Part shown: piece by piece, positions 34,480-44,060 of the stretch
Numbering within the stretch: position 1 is the first letter of the stretch
Layout: every line of letters begins with the position of its first letter
Origin: Maricaulis salignorans
GTDB lineage: Bacteria; Pseudomonadota; Alphaproteobacteria; Caulobacterales; Aquidulcibacteraceae
DNA: 64,000 bases
Assembly (NCBI GenBank): GCA_945891505.1
Contig: CAMDDL010000013.1
Location: forward strand, 1 to 64,000
Direction of reading: 5' to 3'
Program-made: the position numbers and the translations under genes
Notes under the pieces: generated by a model
What the model saw: only the letters and a program-made list of their open reading frames with translations
The model's database searches: none
Told to the model about the DNA's origin: nothing

Positions 34480-35421
34480 ATGACGACCACCGACTTCATT
34501 CACGGAAATATCGGCCTTTATTCGGCGATCTTCTTTTTCACGCTACTTGGCATCGAACTGATTGCGATCAAGCTGTTTCGGGCAAAGGGCAAAATGCCCG
34601 CCAAAGATGCTTCTTTGGGCGTTCTGACAGGCGTCTTGAGTGACCCAGTCAACGCGATGTCGGCTTTTATCACGTTGGGCATTTTATCTTTGGCCCAGCC
34701 GTTCCAATTTTACTCGCTACCGGTAAACCCGTGGACGTTTTTGGTGTGCTTCATCCTCGATGATTTGCGCTTTTATTGCCATCACCGGGTTGCCCATCGT
34801 TGCCGGTGGGTTTGGGCTATGCATGTAGTTCATCATTCCAGTCAGGAATACAATCTGGCGGTCGCCCTCAGACAAGGCTGGACCAAGCACTTTACGGGCA
34901 CCATGCTGTTCAAAGTACCTTTGGTTCTGATCGGTTTTGACCCAATCATGGTCACTTTCTGCGGCGTGTTGAATGCCACGTACCAATTCATGTTGCACAC
35001 CGAGACCGTCAATAAGCTGCCTCGCTGGTTTGAAGCGGTCTTCAATACCCCGTCGCACCATCGGGTGCACCATGCGACCAATCCGCAATATCTAGACGCT
35101 AATTATGCTGGGACCCTGATCATTTGGGACCGGCTCTTTGGAACCTTTGTCGCTGAAGATGAGGCAGACCGACCCGTCTATGGTCTGGTCAAAAACTTGA
35201 ACACCTTCAATTTGTTCACGATCCTGACGCACGAATATATCGGCATAGCCAAGGATGCCAGCCAACGAGGGCTAAGCCTGTTTCAGCGCTTTTGTTACAT
35301 TTTTGCGCCGCCGGGGTGGAGTCACGACGGATCGCGCCTTTCTACCGCCGACATTAAGCGAGCCGCTGGCATTGGCACCAAGTCTGTCGAGCCAGTTGCT
35401 GCCGAGACTAACGCCCAATGA
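34480..35421 (+). CDS. Sterol desaturase / fatty acid hydroxylase family protein
   Basis: 313 residues, with several membrane segments and the di-iron histidine motifs of the family: HHRVAHR, HVVHHSSQEYN and HHRVHH, in the expected order. Such enzymes insert oxygen or a double bond into lipids using O2. Bacterial members act on carotenoids, hopanoids, ornithine lipids or alkyl-glycerols; the substrate here is unknown. The stop overlaps the start of the next membrane-protein gene by 4 bases, and the LysR gene is divergent. Confidence 0.87.
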   Translation: MTTTDFIHGNIGLYSAIFFFTLLGIELIAIKLFRAKGKMPAKDASLGVLTGVLSDPVNAMSAFITLGILSLAQPFQFYSLPVNPWTFLVCFILDDLRFYCHHRVAHRCRWVWAMHVVHHSSQEYNLAVALRQGWTKHFTGTMLFKVPLVLIGFDPIMVTFCGVLNATYQFMLHTETVNKLPRWFEAVFNTPSHHRVHHATNPQYLDANYAGTLIIWDRLFGTFVAEDEADRPVYGLVKNLNTFNLFTILTHEYIGIAKDASQRGLSLFQRFCYIFAPPGWSHDGSRLSTADIKRAAGIGTKSVEPVAAETNAQ

Positions 35422-36017
35422 TGCCACTTCATTACGCGCTTACTGACGGCTTGGTCTTTGTCGCTGCTGCTTGGGGAGCTTGGCAGATGACGAGGGCTGG
35501 TAAGCCAGTTGGGGCGTTGGGTGTGGCCTTGTTTGGGCTTGCAGCGGCCATTGGCACCGTGCGGGTCAGCAGTGGGCTGATTGAGCCTTTGGCTGTGCCG
35601 CATCGGTTTGCCTCGCAGATTGGCGGGCTGTTGGGCATGTTGCTGCTCCTCTGGCAGATTTTTAAGACGACTGTCGGCCCTGTTCGCTTGGTTTATGGCG
35701 CAGCTATTTGTGTCACCGCTATAGGGCTGGCGATTATTCTGCCCGCTGCTGGCGCACCCATTTATATCCTTGCCCTAGTAGGTGGGATCGCCCTGTTTGG
35801 CTTGGACCGCCTAGGCGGGAAGCCCAATATTGGTGCAGCTTTGGGCTTTGGCCTGATGTTGCCAAACGCCTTGTTTCTGCGCCAATCACAGTTTCTAGGC
35901 CCAGACCTTAGCTGGCATCTCTTCCACATCGTAATCGCGTTGTGGCTGGTGCTGACGGTGTTGGCTTTAACGCCAAGGCAGGTGGCTGAACCGGGCAACA
36001 CAACATCCGCCGCTTAA
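35418..36017 (+). CDS. Multi-pass membrane protein of unknown function
   Basis: 199 residues with six or seven predicted membrane helices and short loops; no motif I recognise. A conserved-looking FGLMLPNALFLRQSQFLGPD followed by LSWHLFHIVIALWLV resembles loosely the His-containing helices of small membrane proteins. It is translationally coupled to the desaturase-like gene (ATGA overlap), so it may supply a partner, such as an electron-transfer or lipid-handling subunit. That is inference only. Confidence 0.6.
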   Translation: MMPLHYALTDGLVFVAAAWGAWQMTRAGKPVGALGVALFGLAAAIGTVRVSSGLIEPLAVPHRFASQIGGLLGMLLLLWQIFKTTVGPVRLVYGAAICVTAIGLAIILPAAGAPIYILALVGGIALFGLDRLGGKPNIGAALGFGLMLPNALFLRQSQFLGPDLSWHLFHIVIALWLVLTVLALTPRQVAEPGNTTSAA

Positions 36018-36203
36018 GATTTCGAAGGAAAGCAGTTCAGCGCTTTCGTGCCTAAGAATCCTTCAATTTGCCCGCATATGCTGCAAAAGCCTGTCGATGA
36101 ATGGCGGTGACGCGATCAAACCAGTTGACGTGTGCGGCGTGCACGGGCAGGAGGGCGTTTCTTGTGCCGCCCTCGGATGATGCCGGCCCAAGCTCATGTG
36201 TGA

Positions 36204-36391
36204 CTGCGGGAGAGACGATCCCCCAAAGGACCGCGCCGAAGGAGCAACCGCCCCGGAAACTCTCAGGCAAAAGGACCGCAGCCACGTCAATACGCTGGAG
36301 AGTGTTGGGCAAATCGCCCAACCGCCGAAGGAGCAAGCGGTCCCTTGAACAATCAAGGTTCCCCGCGAAAACTCTCAGGTTTTAGACAGCT
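36204..36391 (+). ncRNA. Tandem glycine riboswitch
   Basis: Two glycine aptamers in series lie 61 bases before gcvT. Aptamer I (about 36204-36280) runs from TGCGGGAGAGAC through CCGAAGGAGCAA and AAACTCTCAGGCAAAAGGAC. Aptamer II (about 36292-36391) runs from CGCTGGAGAG through CCGAAGGAGCAAGCGG and AAAACTCTCAGGTTTTAGAC. These are the conserved cores of the class. Glycine binding should turn on the glycine cleavage operon that follows. The rest of the 434-base gap from 36018 shows no gene. Confidence 0.95.
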
Positions 36392-36451
36392 GGGGCGCGC
36401 GCCAGAACGGGGGAACCCTGTGGCGTGTCGCGGACCTGTCGGAGCCTTTTA

Positions 36452-37612
36452 ATGTCTGAAGACACTTCATTGAAAACCACACCCCTAACCGGGCTTTGGC
36501 AGGGCATGGGTGGCCGTATGGTCCCTTTTGCTGGCTATTTGATGCCGGTGCAATTTCCTGAAGGGGTGATGAAAGAGCATGTGTGGACGCGTGAAAAGTG
36601 CGGCCTGTTTGATGTCTCGCACATGGGCCCAGCCTTCTTAAAACTCAATGATGCGAGCCTTACCGGCGACGCCGCCCATGCGGCGATTGCGGCCTTGGTG
36701 GAGACCATCCTGCCGTGCGATGTCGCGGGCCTCGCCCCCGGTCAGTTGCGCTACACCACGTTGCCAAATGCCACCGGTGGCGTGCTAGATGACTTGTTTG
36801 TGGGGCGCCCAAGGGCAGATGCCGATCAAGGCACGCTCTATTTCGTCGTCAATGCTGGCTGCAAAGAACAGGACTTTGCCATTATTGCTGCTGCCTGTGC
36901 GGGCAAGGCGACGCTAACCCGTGCTGATGATCGCGCCTTGATCGCAGTCCAAGGGCCAAAGGCAGTGGATGCCATTGGCAATGTTGGCGACGGGCCAAAG
37001 CGTTTGGGCTTTATGGAATTTGTGACCGTTAAGGGCCCTTTTGGCGAAGTCGTCGTGTCCCGCTCTGGCTATACGGGCGAGGACGGCTTTGAGGTGTTGA
37101 TCGCGGCCGACAAGGCTGAAGCCTTTGTCCGCACCTTGCTGGCCACCGCTCATGTGAAAGCCATTGGTCTTGGGGCGCGAGATAGCTTGCGCTTGGAAGC
37201 TGGCCTTTGCCTTTATGGCCATGATTTGGATGAAACCACGAGCCCGATTGAAGCAGGGCTTGCTTGGACCATTCAAAAAGTCCGGCGTGAGCGCGCGGAC
37301 TTCCCGGGCGCTGCCCGCATTTTGAAAGAGCTTGTAGAAAAGCCTGCCCGCAAACGCGTCGGCCTCTTGCCCAAGGATAAGGCACCCGCGCGAGAAGGCG
37401 CTGAAATCCGCAATCTGGCCGGTGAAAAGGTCGGCATGGTCACCTCAGGCGGCTATGGCCCCAGTGTCGGTGGGCCGATTGCCATTGGCTATGTCGATTT
37501 GGCCTTCGCCACTGTTGGCACAGAATTAGATTTGATCGTCCGCGATCAACCCCGCCGCTGGGTCGTCGCGCCCTTGCCCTTTGTTCCTCATAATTACCAC
37601 CGGAAAGGCTGA
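36452..37612 (+). CDS. gcvT: Aminomethyltransferase (glycine cleavage T protein)
   Basis: 386 residues. It takes the aminomethyl group from the lipoyl arm of GcvH, releases ammonia and loads the carbon on tetrahydrofolate. The N-terminal MVPFAGYLMPVQF, CGLFDVSHMGP and the later SRSGYTGEDGFEV and GLGARDSLRLEAGLCLYGHD are standard GcvT segments. I chose the ATG at 36452 with GGAG upstream; a GTG at 36425 is less likely. It is first in the operon and directly downstream of the glycine riboswitch. Confidence 0.95.
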   Translation: MSEDTSLKTTPLTGLWQGMGGRMVPFAGYLMPVQFPEGVMKEHVWTREKCGLFDVSHMGPAFLKLNDASLTGDAAHAAIAALVETILPCDVAGLAPGQLRYTTLPNATGGVLDDLFVGRPRADADQGTLYFVVNAGCKEQDFAIIAAACAGKATLTRADDRALIAVQGPKAVDAIGNVGDGPKRLGFMEFVTVKGPFGEVVVSRSGYTGEDGFEVLIAADKAEAFVRTLLATAHVKAIGLGARDSLRLEAGLCLYGHDLDETTSPIEAGLAWTIQKVRRERADFPGAARILKELVEKPARKRVGLLPKDKAPAREGAEIRNLAGEKVGMVTSGGYGPSVGGPIAIGYVDLAFATVGTELDLIVRDQPRRWVVAPLPFVPHNYHRKG

Positions 37613-37615
37613 AAC

Positions 37616-37987
37616 ATGACCACCAAATATACCAAAGACCACGAATGGGTATCTGTCTCTGGCGACATCGCCACTTGTGGCATCACCGCCTATGCCGCCG
37701 AACAATTGGGCGATGTGGTGTTCGTTGAATTGCCAAACGTCGGACGCATTGTGTCGCAAGGCGATGAAGTGGCCGTGGTAGAAAGCGTGAAGGCAGCTTC
37801 TGACGTTTATGCGCCTGTTTCGGGCGAAGTTGTCGACGTCAATGAAGCCTTGGCTGAGACGCCAGAAGGCGTCAATGAGGCTGCAGAGACGACGGGCTGG
37901 TTCACAAAGCTTAAACTGACCGACCCAGCAGAGCTTGATGCCTTAATGGATCGTGCGGCTTACGACACCTATCTGGCAGGTCTTTAA
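37616..37987 (+). CDS. gcvH: Glycine cleavage system H protein
   Basis: 123 residues. The lipoyl-carrier fold is complete and the lipoylated lysine is Lys59 in [13 protein letters not shown]. It shuttles the aminomethyl intermediate between GcvP and GcvT. It starts 3 bases after the gcvT stop. Confidence 0.96.
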   Translation: MTTKYTKDHEWVSVSGDIATCGITAYAAEQLGDVVFVELPNVGRIVSQGDEVAVVESVKAASDVYAPVSGEVVDVNEALAETPEGVNEAAETTGWFTKLKLTDPAELDALMDRAAYDTYLAGL

Positions 37988-37992
37988 GCCCC

Positions 37993-38640
37993 ATGTATGT
38001 GCCGGTTCACAATCAGGTGGACGACCCAGAGAAAGCGTGGGCTTTTGTGAAAGCCCATCCTTTCGCGGTTCTGTGCGTCAACGGCCCCGACGGGCCGGTA
38101 ATCGCGCATGTGCCCTTGGTTGTGCGCCAAGATGAAGCGTCCGGCACACATGAGCTCATCGGTCACGTTGCGCGCGCCAATCCTTTCCATGAAGCTGTTC
38201 CGGCGGACGGTGGGCCTTGTGTAGCCGTTTTCCGAGGGCCCGATGCTTACGTAAGCCCTTCGCTTTATCCATCGAAGCACATCCACGGCAAAGTGGTGCC
38301 AACTTGGGCTTATTTGGCTGCAGAAGCGCGAGGGCATTTGCACGTCGAAACTGATCCACGCGCAATGCGGGCTTATCTAGAGCCTGCAACAAATGAGATG
38401 GAAGCGGCTGGGGCTAAACCTTGGACAGTTGACGATGCGCCCGCCGATTATATCTCCAGCCTAGAGCGCGGGATCGTCGGCCTAAAAATCCGAGTTACGG
38501 CGCTGATTGCCAAACGTAAGATCAACCAAGGTAAGCCACAGGCAGATTTCCATTCAGTGCAAGAGGCATTTGCCGCCTCCGCACATACCTCCCACCAGCT
38601 ACTTTCCCTTGAAATGCAAAAAGAAAGTCAGAAAACCTGA
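37993..38640 (+). CDS. PaiB-like FMN-binding protein inside the gcv operon
   Basis: 215 residues. The start [20 protein letters not shown] and the core [20 protein letters not shown] are those of the PaiB family, split-barrel FMN-binding proteins that in Bacillus act as negative regulators of sporulation and protease genes. Relatives may be flavin reductases. It is 5 bases after gcvH, and its TGA overlaps the gcvPA ATG by one base, so it is fully embedded and coupled. Its link to glycine cleavage is unknown; it may sense redox or flavin state. Confidence 0.82.
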   Translation: MYVPVHNQVDDPEKAWAFVKAHPFAVLCVNGPDGPVIAHVPLVVRQDEASGTHELIGHVARANPFHEAVPADGGPCVAVFRGPDAYVSPSLYPSKHIHGKVVPTWAYLAAEARGHLHVETDPRAMRAYLEPATNEMEAAGAKPWTVDDAPADYISSLERGIVGLKIRVTALIAKRKINQGKPQADFHSVQEAFAASAHTSHQLLSLEMQKESQKT

Positions 38641-39983
38641 TGCGATATTTGCCCCTTACCCCTTCAGATCGTGAGCAAATGCTCGCCAAAGTTGGCGTTG
38701 CGTCGATTGAAGATCTATTCCTCGATGTACCTGAAATCGCGCGCTTGGATGGCCCGATCCATGACTTGCCATTTGCGCAAGGCGAGCTCGCGGTTGAGCG
38801 TCATATGCAGCGCCTGTCAAACGCCAGTGTGGCAGCGGGCAGCGTGCCGTTTTTCTGTGGGGCAGGGGCCTACCGCCATGCGGTGCCGGCCAGCGTTGAT
38901 CATTTGATCCAACGCTCGGAATTTCTAACCACCTACACCCCCTATCAGCCAGAAATGGCGCAAGGCACGGTGCAGACATTGTTTGAATTCCAAAGCCAAG
39001 TGGCAGGCTTGCTGGCTTGTGATGTAGCCAATGCATCGATGTATGATGGTTCCACCGCTTGTGCTGAGGCGGTCGTGATGGCGGCCCGCGTCACCAAGCG
39101 CACCAAAGTAGTGTTCTCGGGCGGCTTGCATCCCCATTATCGCCGCGCCGCCCGCACCTTGGCCAAGCATTCGGGACTTGAGATTGCCGGTTTGCCAATG
39201 GCCATTAATGACGAGGCAGCTGTTTTGGCCGCTGTGGATCAAAATACCGCCTGCGTGGTGGTTCAGTGCCCGAATGTGTTTGGCACGCTGACCGATTTCA
39301 CCGAACTCGCCAAAGCGGTGCAGGCCAAGGGCGCGTTGCTGATCGCGGTCTTTACCGAAGCAGTTGCTTTTGGTCTCGTTACACCACCAGGCGAAATGGG
39401 AGCCGATATTGTGGCTGGTGAAGGCCAGTCGATTGGCAATAGCCTGAATTTCGGCGGTCCTTATGTCGGCCTGTTTGCCACCAAGGACAAATATGTCCGT
39501 CAAATGCCCGGGCGCTTGGCTGGTGAGACGGTCGATGCTGATGGCACACGGGGCTTTGTGCTGACGTTATCGACACGCGAACAGCATATTCGCCGCGACA
39601 AAGCGACCAGCAATATCTGCACCAATTCAGGGCTTTGCGCCTTGGCCTTTACAATCCACATGACCCTTTTGGGCGACAAGGGTCTCAAGCATTTGGCGCA
39701 ATTGAACCACGAGGCGGCGTGTGAAACCGCTGACGCGGTGTCCTCAATTGCCGGTGTTGACCTGTTGAGCGAGAGCTTCTTCAACGAATTCGCGGTGCGC
39801 TTGCCAGGTGATGCCGCCAAAGCGGTTGAGGCGATGGCAGCGCAAGGTGTGTTGGGCGGCGTACCCTATTCGCGCCTGCGCCAAGAACCCGGCTTTGAGA
39901 ATGTGCTGCTGATTGCAGCGACGGAAACGACCACGGCTGAGGATATCGCATCCCTCGCTGATACCCTGAAGAAGGTGATTTGA
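38640..39983 (+). CDS. gcvPA: Glycine dehydrogenase (decarboxylating) subunit 1
   Basis: 447 residues. This is the N-terminal half of P protein in the split form. It has [18 protein letters not shown] at the start and [39 protein letters not shown] and [14 protein letters not shown], as in other GcvPA proteins. With GcvPB it forms the PLP enzyme that decarboxylates glycine and loads GcvH. It overlaps the PaiB-like gene by one base and ends 2 bases before gcvPB. Confidence 0.95.
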   Translation: MRYLPLTPSDREQMLAKVGVASIEDLFLDVPEIARLDGPIHDLPFAQGELAVERHMQRLSNASVAAGSVPFFCGAGAYRHAVPASVDHLIQRSEFLTTYTPYQPEMAQGTVQTLFEFQSQVAGLLACDVANASMYDGSTACAEAVVMAARVTKRTKVVFSGGLHPHYRRAARTLAKHSGLEIAGLPMAINDEAAVLAAVDQNTACVVVQCPNVFGTLTDFTELAKAVQAKGALLIAVFTEAVAFGLVTPPGEMGADIVAGEGQSIGNSLNFGGPYVGLFATKDKYVRQMPGRLAGETVDADGTRGFVLTLSTREQHIRRDKATSNICTNSGLCALAFTIHMTLLGDKGLKHLAQLNHEAACETADAVSSIAGVDLLSESFFNEFAVRLPGDAAKAVEAMAAQGVLGGVPYSRLRQEPGFENVLLIAATETTTAEDIASLADTLKKVI

Positions 39984-39985
39984 TT

Positions 39986-41557
39986 ATGGCTATGAATACT
40001 ATTGGCCGCCCCACCGCAGCTGTCGCCAATGATGCGGCAGCCCCAACCACCTTTTCCGGCGCGCGTGGCCTATTGCAGCCAACCTCCCTGATCTTCGAGA
40101 CGGGCTCAATCGACCGAACTGGCGTAGACTTGCCACCTGTCAAAGGCGTGAAGTCGCGGCTGGGCGGTGTGGCGCGCACCACTTCCACCGGTAATCCCGG
40201 CCTGTCAGAGCCAGAGGCAGTGCGCCATTATGTGCGCTTGAGCCAACGCAACTATGCCATTGATCTGGGGATGTTCCCGCTGGGCTCCTGCACCATGAAG
40301 CATAATGCGCGTTTGAACGAGAAAATGGCGCGTTTACCGGGCTTTGCAGATGTGCATCCGCTCCAGCCGGTTTCGACCGTCCAAGGCGCCTTGAGCGTAA
40401 TGGACCAGTTGTCGCATTGGTTGATCACCCTAACGGGCATGAAGGCCGTTGCCCTGTCGCCAAAGGCAGGGGCGCATGGCGAGTTGTGTGGCATGTTGGC
40501 CATCCGCGCCGCGCTCGATGCGCAGGGCCAAGCCCACCGCCGCCGGGTGCTGGTGCCAGAAAGCGCGCACGGCACCAATCCTGCCACCGCCGTGCAGTGC
40601 GGGTTTATCGTGGATGAAATCAAGGCGGCCCCCGATGGCCGCGTCGACCTCAGCGACCTTAAAACCAAACTCGGTGACGATGTTGCTGGGATCATGCTGA
40701 CCAATCCGAATACGTGCGGTCTTTTTGAGCGCGATATCCGCGAGATTGCGGATTTAATCCACGCAGCCGGTGGCTATTTCTACTGCGATGGCGCGAACTT
40801 TAACGCCATTGCAGGCCGGGTACGTCCGGGCGATCTAGGCGTCGATGCGATGCACATCAATCTGCATAAGACCTTCTCCACCCCCCATGGTGGCGGTGGT
40901 CCGGGCTCTGGCCCAACAGTGTTGTCCGACGCTTTGGGCCCATTTGCTCCGGTGCCTTACGTGGTTACCCGCACAGACGGCACGTTGGATCTGGTCGAGC
41001 ATGAAGTGGATAGCGACGGCGAGCCATTTGGCCGCATGGTCGCGTTCCACGGTCAGATGGGCATGTATACCCGGGCTTTGACTTATATGTTGAGCCATGG
41101 CGCCGACGGCATCAAGCAAGCCTCAGAAGATGCGGTCCTGAACGCCAATTACGTGCAGGCGTGTTTGAAAGAACATATGAGCCCAGCCTTTGATGGCGTG
41201 TGTATGCATGAGGCTTTGTTTGACGATTCTTGGCTCGAAGGCACAGGCGTCACCACGCTTGATTTTGCCAAAGCCATGATCGACGAGGGCTATCACCCCA
41301 TGACCATGTACTTCCCGCTGGTGGTACATGGGGCCATGTTGATTGAGCCGACGGAAAGTGAAAGCAAGGCGAGCTTGGATGCATTTGTGGCGTCCATGGC
41401 GGGCCTTGCCAAAGCAGCCAAGTCTGGCGATACGGCCCGCTTTACCGGTGCGCCCTATCATGCCCCTGTGAAACGCTTGGATGAGACACGTGCGGCTAGA
41501 AAGCCTGTGCTCAAATGGAGCCCACCGGTGGAAGCCAACAAGATCGCTGCTGAATAA
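39986..41557 (+). CDS. gcvPB: Glycine dehydrogenase (decarboxylating) subunit 2
   Basis: 523 residues. The catalytic half of split P protein. The PLP lysine is in DAMHINLHKTFSTPHGGGGP. NYAIDLGMFPLGSCTMKHN and VPESAHGTNPATA are also characteristic. The ATG at 39986 has GAAGGTGA upstream. It is the last gene of the operon; a 14-bp perfect palindrome (41556-41569) covers its stop codon. Confidence 0.95.
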   Translation: MAMNTIGRPTAAVANDAAAPTTFSGARGLLQPTSLIFETGSIDRTGVDLPPVKGVKSRLGGVARTTSTGNPGLSEPEAVRHYVRLSQRNYAIDLGMFPLGSCTMKHNARLNEKMARLPGFADVHPLQPVSTVQGALSVMDQLSHWLITLTGMKAVALSPKAGAHGELCGMLAIRAALDAQGQAHRRRVLVPESAHGTNPATAVQCGFIVDEIKAAPDGRVDLSDLKTKLGDDVAGIMLTNPNTCGLFERDIREIADLIHAAGGYFYCDGANFNAIAGRVRPGDLGVDAMHINLHKTFSTPHGGGGPGSGPTVLSDALGPFAPVPYVVTRTDGTLDLVEHEVDSDGEPFGRMVAFHGQMGMYTRALTYMLSHGADGIKQASEDAVLNANYVQACLKEHMSPAFDGVCMHEALFDDSWLEGTGVTTLDFAKAMIDEGYHPMTMYFPLVVHGAMLIEPTESESKASLDAFVASMAGLAKAAKSGDTARFTGAPYHAPVKRLDETRAARKPVLKWSPPVEANKIAAE

Positions 41558-41604
41558 GCTGATCAGCTTCAGGCTGGCGGCTTCTTTTAAGGAGGCCGTC
41601 AGCC
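41556..41604. other. Palindrome and hairpin at the gcv / acyltransferase junction
   Basis: AAGCTGATCAGCTT (41556-41569) is a perfect 14-bp palindrome spanning the gcvPB stop. Next comes an imperfect GC-rich stem (GGCTGGCGGCTTC with GGAGGCCGTCAGCC, 41572-41604). They lie between convergent genes and may separate their transcripts; no strong T-run follows. Confidence 0.4.
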
Positions 41605-42672
41605 GCCGATCGCAGGCTTGCCGCGCAGGCGGGCTGCCAATTTTTGGACAGGCCTATCAAAGCCGACATGCAGGATCCACGCTGCTGCAATTGCAGCCGC
41701 TAAGGCGACTGTCAGCAGGATCAGATTGTCCAGTGGCCCCGGGCGAGAGAAGGGTGCTGCCAAGCGGCCTATAGCTGCGAAAACTGGCACATGGATTAGG
41801 TAAAGCGCGTAGGACCAATTCCCCAAGGAAACGGACCATTTGGGACTTCTAAAGCCCGAATGTTCCGATCCCACACACCCCCAAACCAACAGAGCGGCAG
41901 GCACCCCAAAATAGAACAGTCGTGGCCATTCTTGGCCAAACATGGCGGGTGCATTCTCCCGGATGGCTAACGCGCTGAGCAACATCCAAAAGCCGCCAAA
42001 CTGCACCATGAGGCGAGGTGTAGGAAATATCCCTCGCTGCGCAATGAGGCCAACGGCGGCCCCAAGGATAAACTCCAGCGTTAAAGGGTGGCGGATCAGC
42101 GTGACAAAAGGGTTTTCAGGGCCGGGCACAATACTGGCCGCAGCCGCTGTCAGAATCGCCCAAATCGCCAGTGCCACCGGGAACCAACGTGCAGGCAGGA
42201 GTAGCATCAATCCGAACACAAGATAGAACCAAAGCTCGTGGATTAACGTCCAGCCGACCGCATGGAGCGGAAGCTCTTTGTCCGGAACCAGCAGATAGGA
42301 CTTCCAGAGTTCAGGACTCGAATCATGGCTGGCATAAACCCAGTCAGGCCTGACCATCCAGACGGCTACCAGAGCGGAAAGAACCAGCCACCAAAGCGGA
42401 TAAATGCGAGCGAGACGGGCAAACCAAAAGCTTGGAAGCGCGGCCGGTTTGCCTTGGTCTGCGCGTGTTACCCAGACCATGACAAAGCCTGAAATAACGA
42501 AGAACAGATCAACTCCGCCAAAGCCTGCCAACGCCCAATTGCCGAGCAAGGGCGTGCCGCCGAAGCGGTTTTCCACTGCATGCAAATGCGCAATCGCGAC
42601 CATTAAGGCCGCGACTCCACGCAAGGTTTGAATGGTAGATAAGGAAAGGATCAGGGGCGGTTTAGCTGTCAC
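41599..42672 (-). CDS. Acyltransferase-3 family membrane protein (OafA-like)
   Basis: About 357 residues and roughly ten membrane helices. The N-terminal IQTLRGVAALMVAIAHLHAV, with its Arg-Gly and His, is the signature of acyltransferase family 3, which adds acyl groups to sugars of lipopolysaccharide, Nod factors or glycans from the membrane. FFVISGFVMVWVT and SYALYLIHVPVFA are further family marks. The GTG at 42672 has AGGGG upstream. The substrate is unknown. It stands alone, convergent with gcvPB and just downstream of the F0 operon on the same strand. Confidence 0.87.
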   Translation of the reverse strand: MTAKPPLILSLSTIQTLRGVAALMVAIAHLHAVENRFGGTPLLGNWALAGFGGVDLFFVISGFVMVWVTRADQGKPAALPSFWFARLARIYPLWWLVLSALVAVWMVRPDWVYASHDSSPELWKSYLLVPDKELPLHAVGWTLIHELWFYLVFGLMLLLPARWFPVALAIWAILTAAAASIVPGPENPFVTLIRHPLTLEFILGAAVGLIAQRGIFPTPRLMVQFGGFWMLLSALAIRENAPAMFGQEWPRLFYFGVPAALLVWGCVGSEHSGFRSPKWSVSLGNWSYALYLIHVPVFAAIGRLAAPFSRPGPLDNLILLTVALAAAIAAAWILHVGFDRPVQKLAARLRGKPAIGG

Positions 42673-42695
42673 CAAGTCCGCCCCTAGAAGCTTGT

Positions 42696-43187
42696 TCAGC
42701 CGAACTTGCTCTCAACAGCAGCAATGCCATTGGCAACCAGCTTTTCACCGGCTTTGCCCTTAACGCTGGCAACCAAGACATGTTCTGCCACGGCCATAGC
42801 AGCATTGGATGCAGCTGCGCGGACATCGGAAATAGCAGCTTCTTCAGCGCGACGAATGCGCTCTTCAGCTTGCTTGCTGCGGGCAGCAATTGAACGCTCT
42901 AATTGGGCTTCGGCTTCAGCCTTTACCCGCACCGCATCTTCTTCCGCTTTCGCGATGATGGCGGCAGCATCTGCAACAGCCTTGGCGTGTTGGGCCTCAT
43001 AAGATGCCCACAAAGTTTCAGCCTCTTGGCGCAAGCGCTTGGCTTCGTCCAATTCTTTTGAAATCTTGGACGATTGATCATCCAAAGCCTTGGTCAACAT
43101 GCCAGGAATTTTGAGATAGATCATGCCACCGACGAAGGTAGCAAAGCCAATGGCGGCGACGAGGGTCGCGTCAAATCCAACTGCCAT
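42696..43187 (-). CDS. atpF: F0F1 ATP synthase subunit b
   Basis: 163 residues. An N-terminal membrane anchor (LVAAIGFATFVGGMIYLKI) is followed by a long charged helix that forms the peripheral stalk with subunit b'. Its ATG overlaps the b' stop by one base. It is the last gene of the F0 operon. F1 genes are not in the window, as is usual in alphaproteobacteria. Confidence 0.93.
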   Translation of the reverse strand: MAVGFDATLVAAIGFATFVGGMIYLKIPGMLTKALDDQSSKISKELDEAKRLRQEAETLWASYEAQHAKAVADAAAIIAKAEEDAVRVKAEAEAQLERSIAARSKQAEERIRRAEEAAISDVRAAASNAAMAVAEHVLVASVKGKAGEKLVANGIAAVESKFG

Positions 43188-43738
43188 TATGCTGCCCCTG
43201 CGATGGATTTAACCGCCGTGTCGAGCGCCTTGGCCGTTGGCTTGATCCCGGAAACACGTTCCACAATCGCACCGGCCAGTTCGCCGACTGTTTCATTCAC
43301 GCTGACCAAAGCCGCGTCGCGAGAAGCTGCGATTTTCTCTTCAGCTTTGGCGATTTTGGTATTGGCCTTTTTGGTGGCTGCAGCCTCAGCTTTCGCTGCG
43401 GCTGCTTCATGGTCATGGCGGGCTACTTCTACCGTCTTCCGAGCTTGCGCACGGGCTTCGGCTTGGGCCTTCTCAGCTTCTTGGCGTGCTGCCTGAGCTG
43501 CTGCAGTTTGTTCTGCCGCTGCCTTTAGGTCACCTTCAATGGCGTTTTTACGGTCAGACAACGTCTTCGCGAAGCGGGGGATAACCACCGCTGCCAACAC
43601 GATATAGAGCGCGCCAAAGGCAAGCCAGAACCAAAAGATCTGCGAAGAAAACAGGGTCGGGTCAAACGGTGGGAAGCCACCGCTTGCATGCTCGCCTGCT
43701 TTACCCGCAGCGTCGACTGCGTGAGATTCGCCAGCCAT
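43187..43738 (-). CDS. atpG: F0F1 ATP synthase subunit b'
   Basis: 183 residues. A short N-terminal extension precedes one membrane helix (FWFWLAFGALYIVLAAVVI), then a very Ala/Glu/Lys-rich coiled coil. It is the diverged partner of subunit b, found in alphaproteobacteria and photosynthetic bacteria. The ATG at 43738 has CGGAG upstream; a TTG two codons earlier is not needed. The symbol atpG (also atpF2) follows alphaproteobacterial use and must not be confused with the gamma subunit. Confidence 0.92.
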   Translation of the reverse strand: MAGESHAVDAAGKAGEHASGGFPPFDPTLFSSQIFWFWLAFGALYIVLAAVVIPRFAKTLSDRKNAIEGDLKAAAEQTAAAQAARQEAEKAQAEARAQARKTVEVARHDHEAAAAKAEAAATKKANTKIAKAEEKIAASRDAALVSVNETVGELAGAIVERVSGIKPTAKALDTAVKSIAGAA

Positions 43739-43787
43739 ATTCAAACCACTCCGGGTCTTTGATGAAAGACCAGATTAGAAATCTGGA

Positions 43788-44015
43788 TCAGACCACGAAC
43801 AACAACAAAATGGCGATCAGCAGCGAGAAGATGCCGAGCGCTTCGGTCACGGCGAACCCGAAGATCAGGTTACCGAACTGGCCTTGAGCGGCCGAAGGAT
43901 TGCGCATTGCGCCTTCCAAGAAGCTGCCGAAGATGTTGCCCACGCCGATGGCGGCGCCCAACATGCCCAAGCAAGCAAGGCCTGCACCAATGTACTTTGC
44001 GGCTTCTGCGTCCAT
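43788..44015 (-). CDS. atpE: F0F1 ATP synthase subunit c
   Basis: 75 residues and two membrane helices making the proton-carrying ring. The essential carboxylate is Glu58 in [10 protein letters not shown]. The first helix has the glycine pattern [11 protein letters not shown] and the loop is RNPSAAQGQ. An AGGAGAA site precedes the ATG. Confidence 0.97.
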   Translation of the reverse strand: MDAEAAKYIGAGLACLGMLGAAIGVGNIFGSFLEGAMRNPSAAQGQFGNLIFGFAVTEALGIFSLLIAILLLFVV

Positions 44016-44060
44016 GATGAATTCTCCTGAGGGATTAAGGGACGATAAGAAAAGGGTGAC

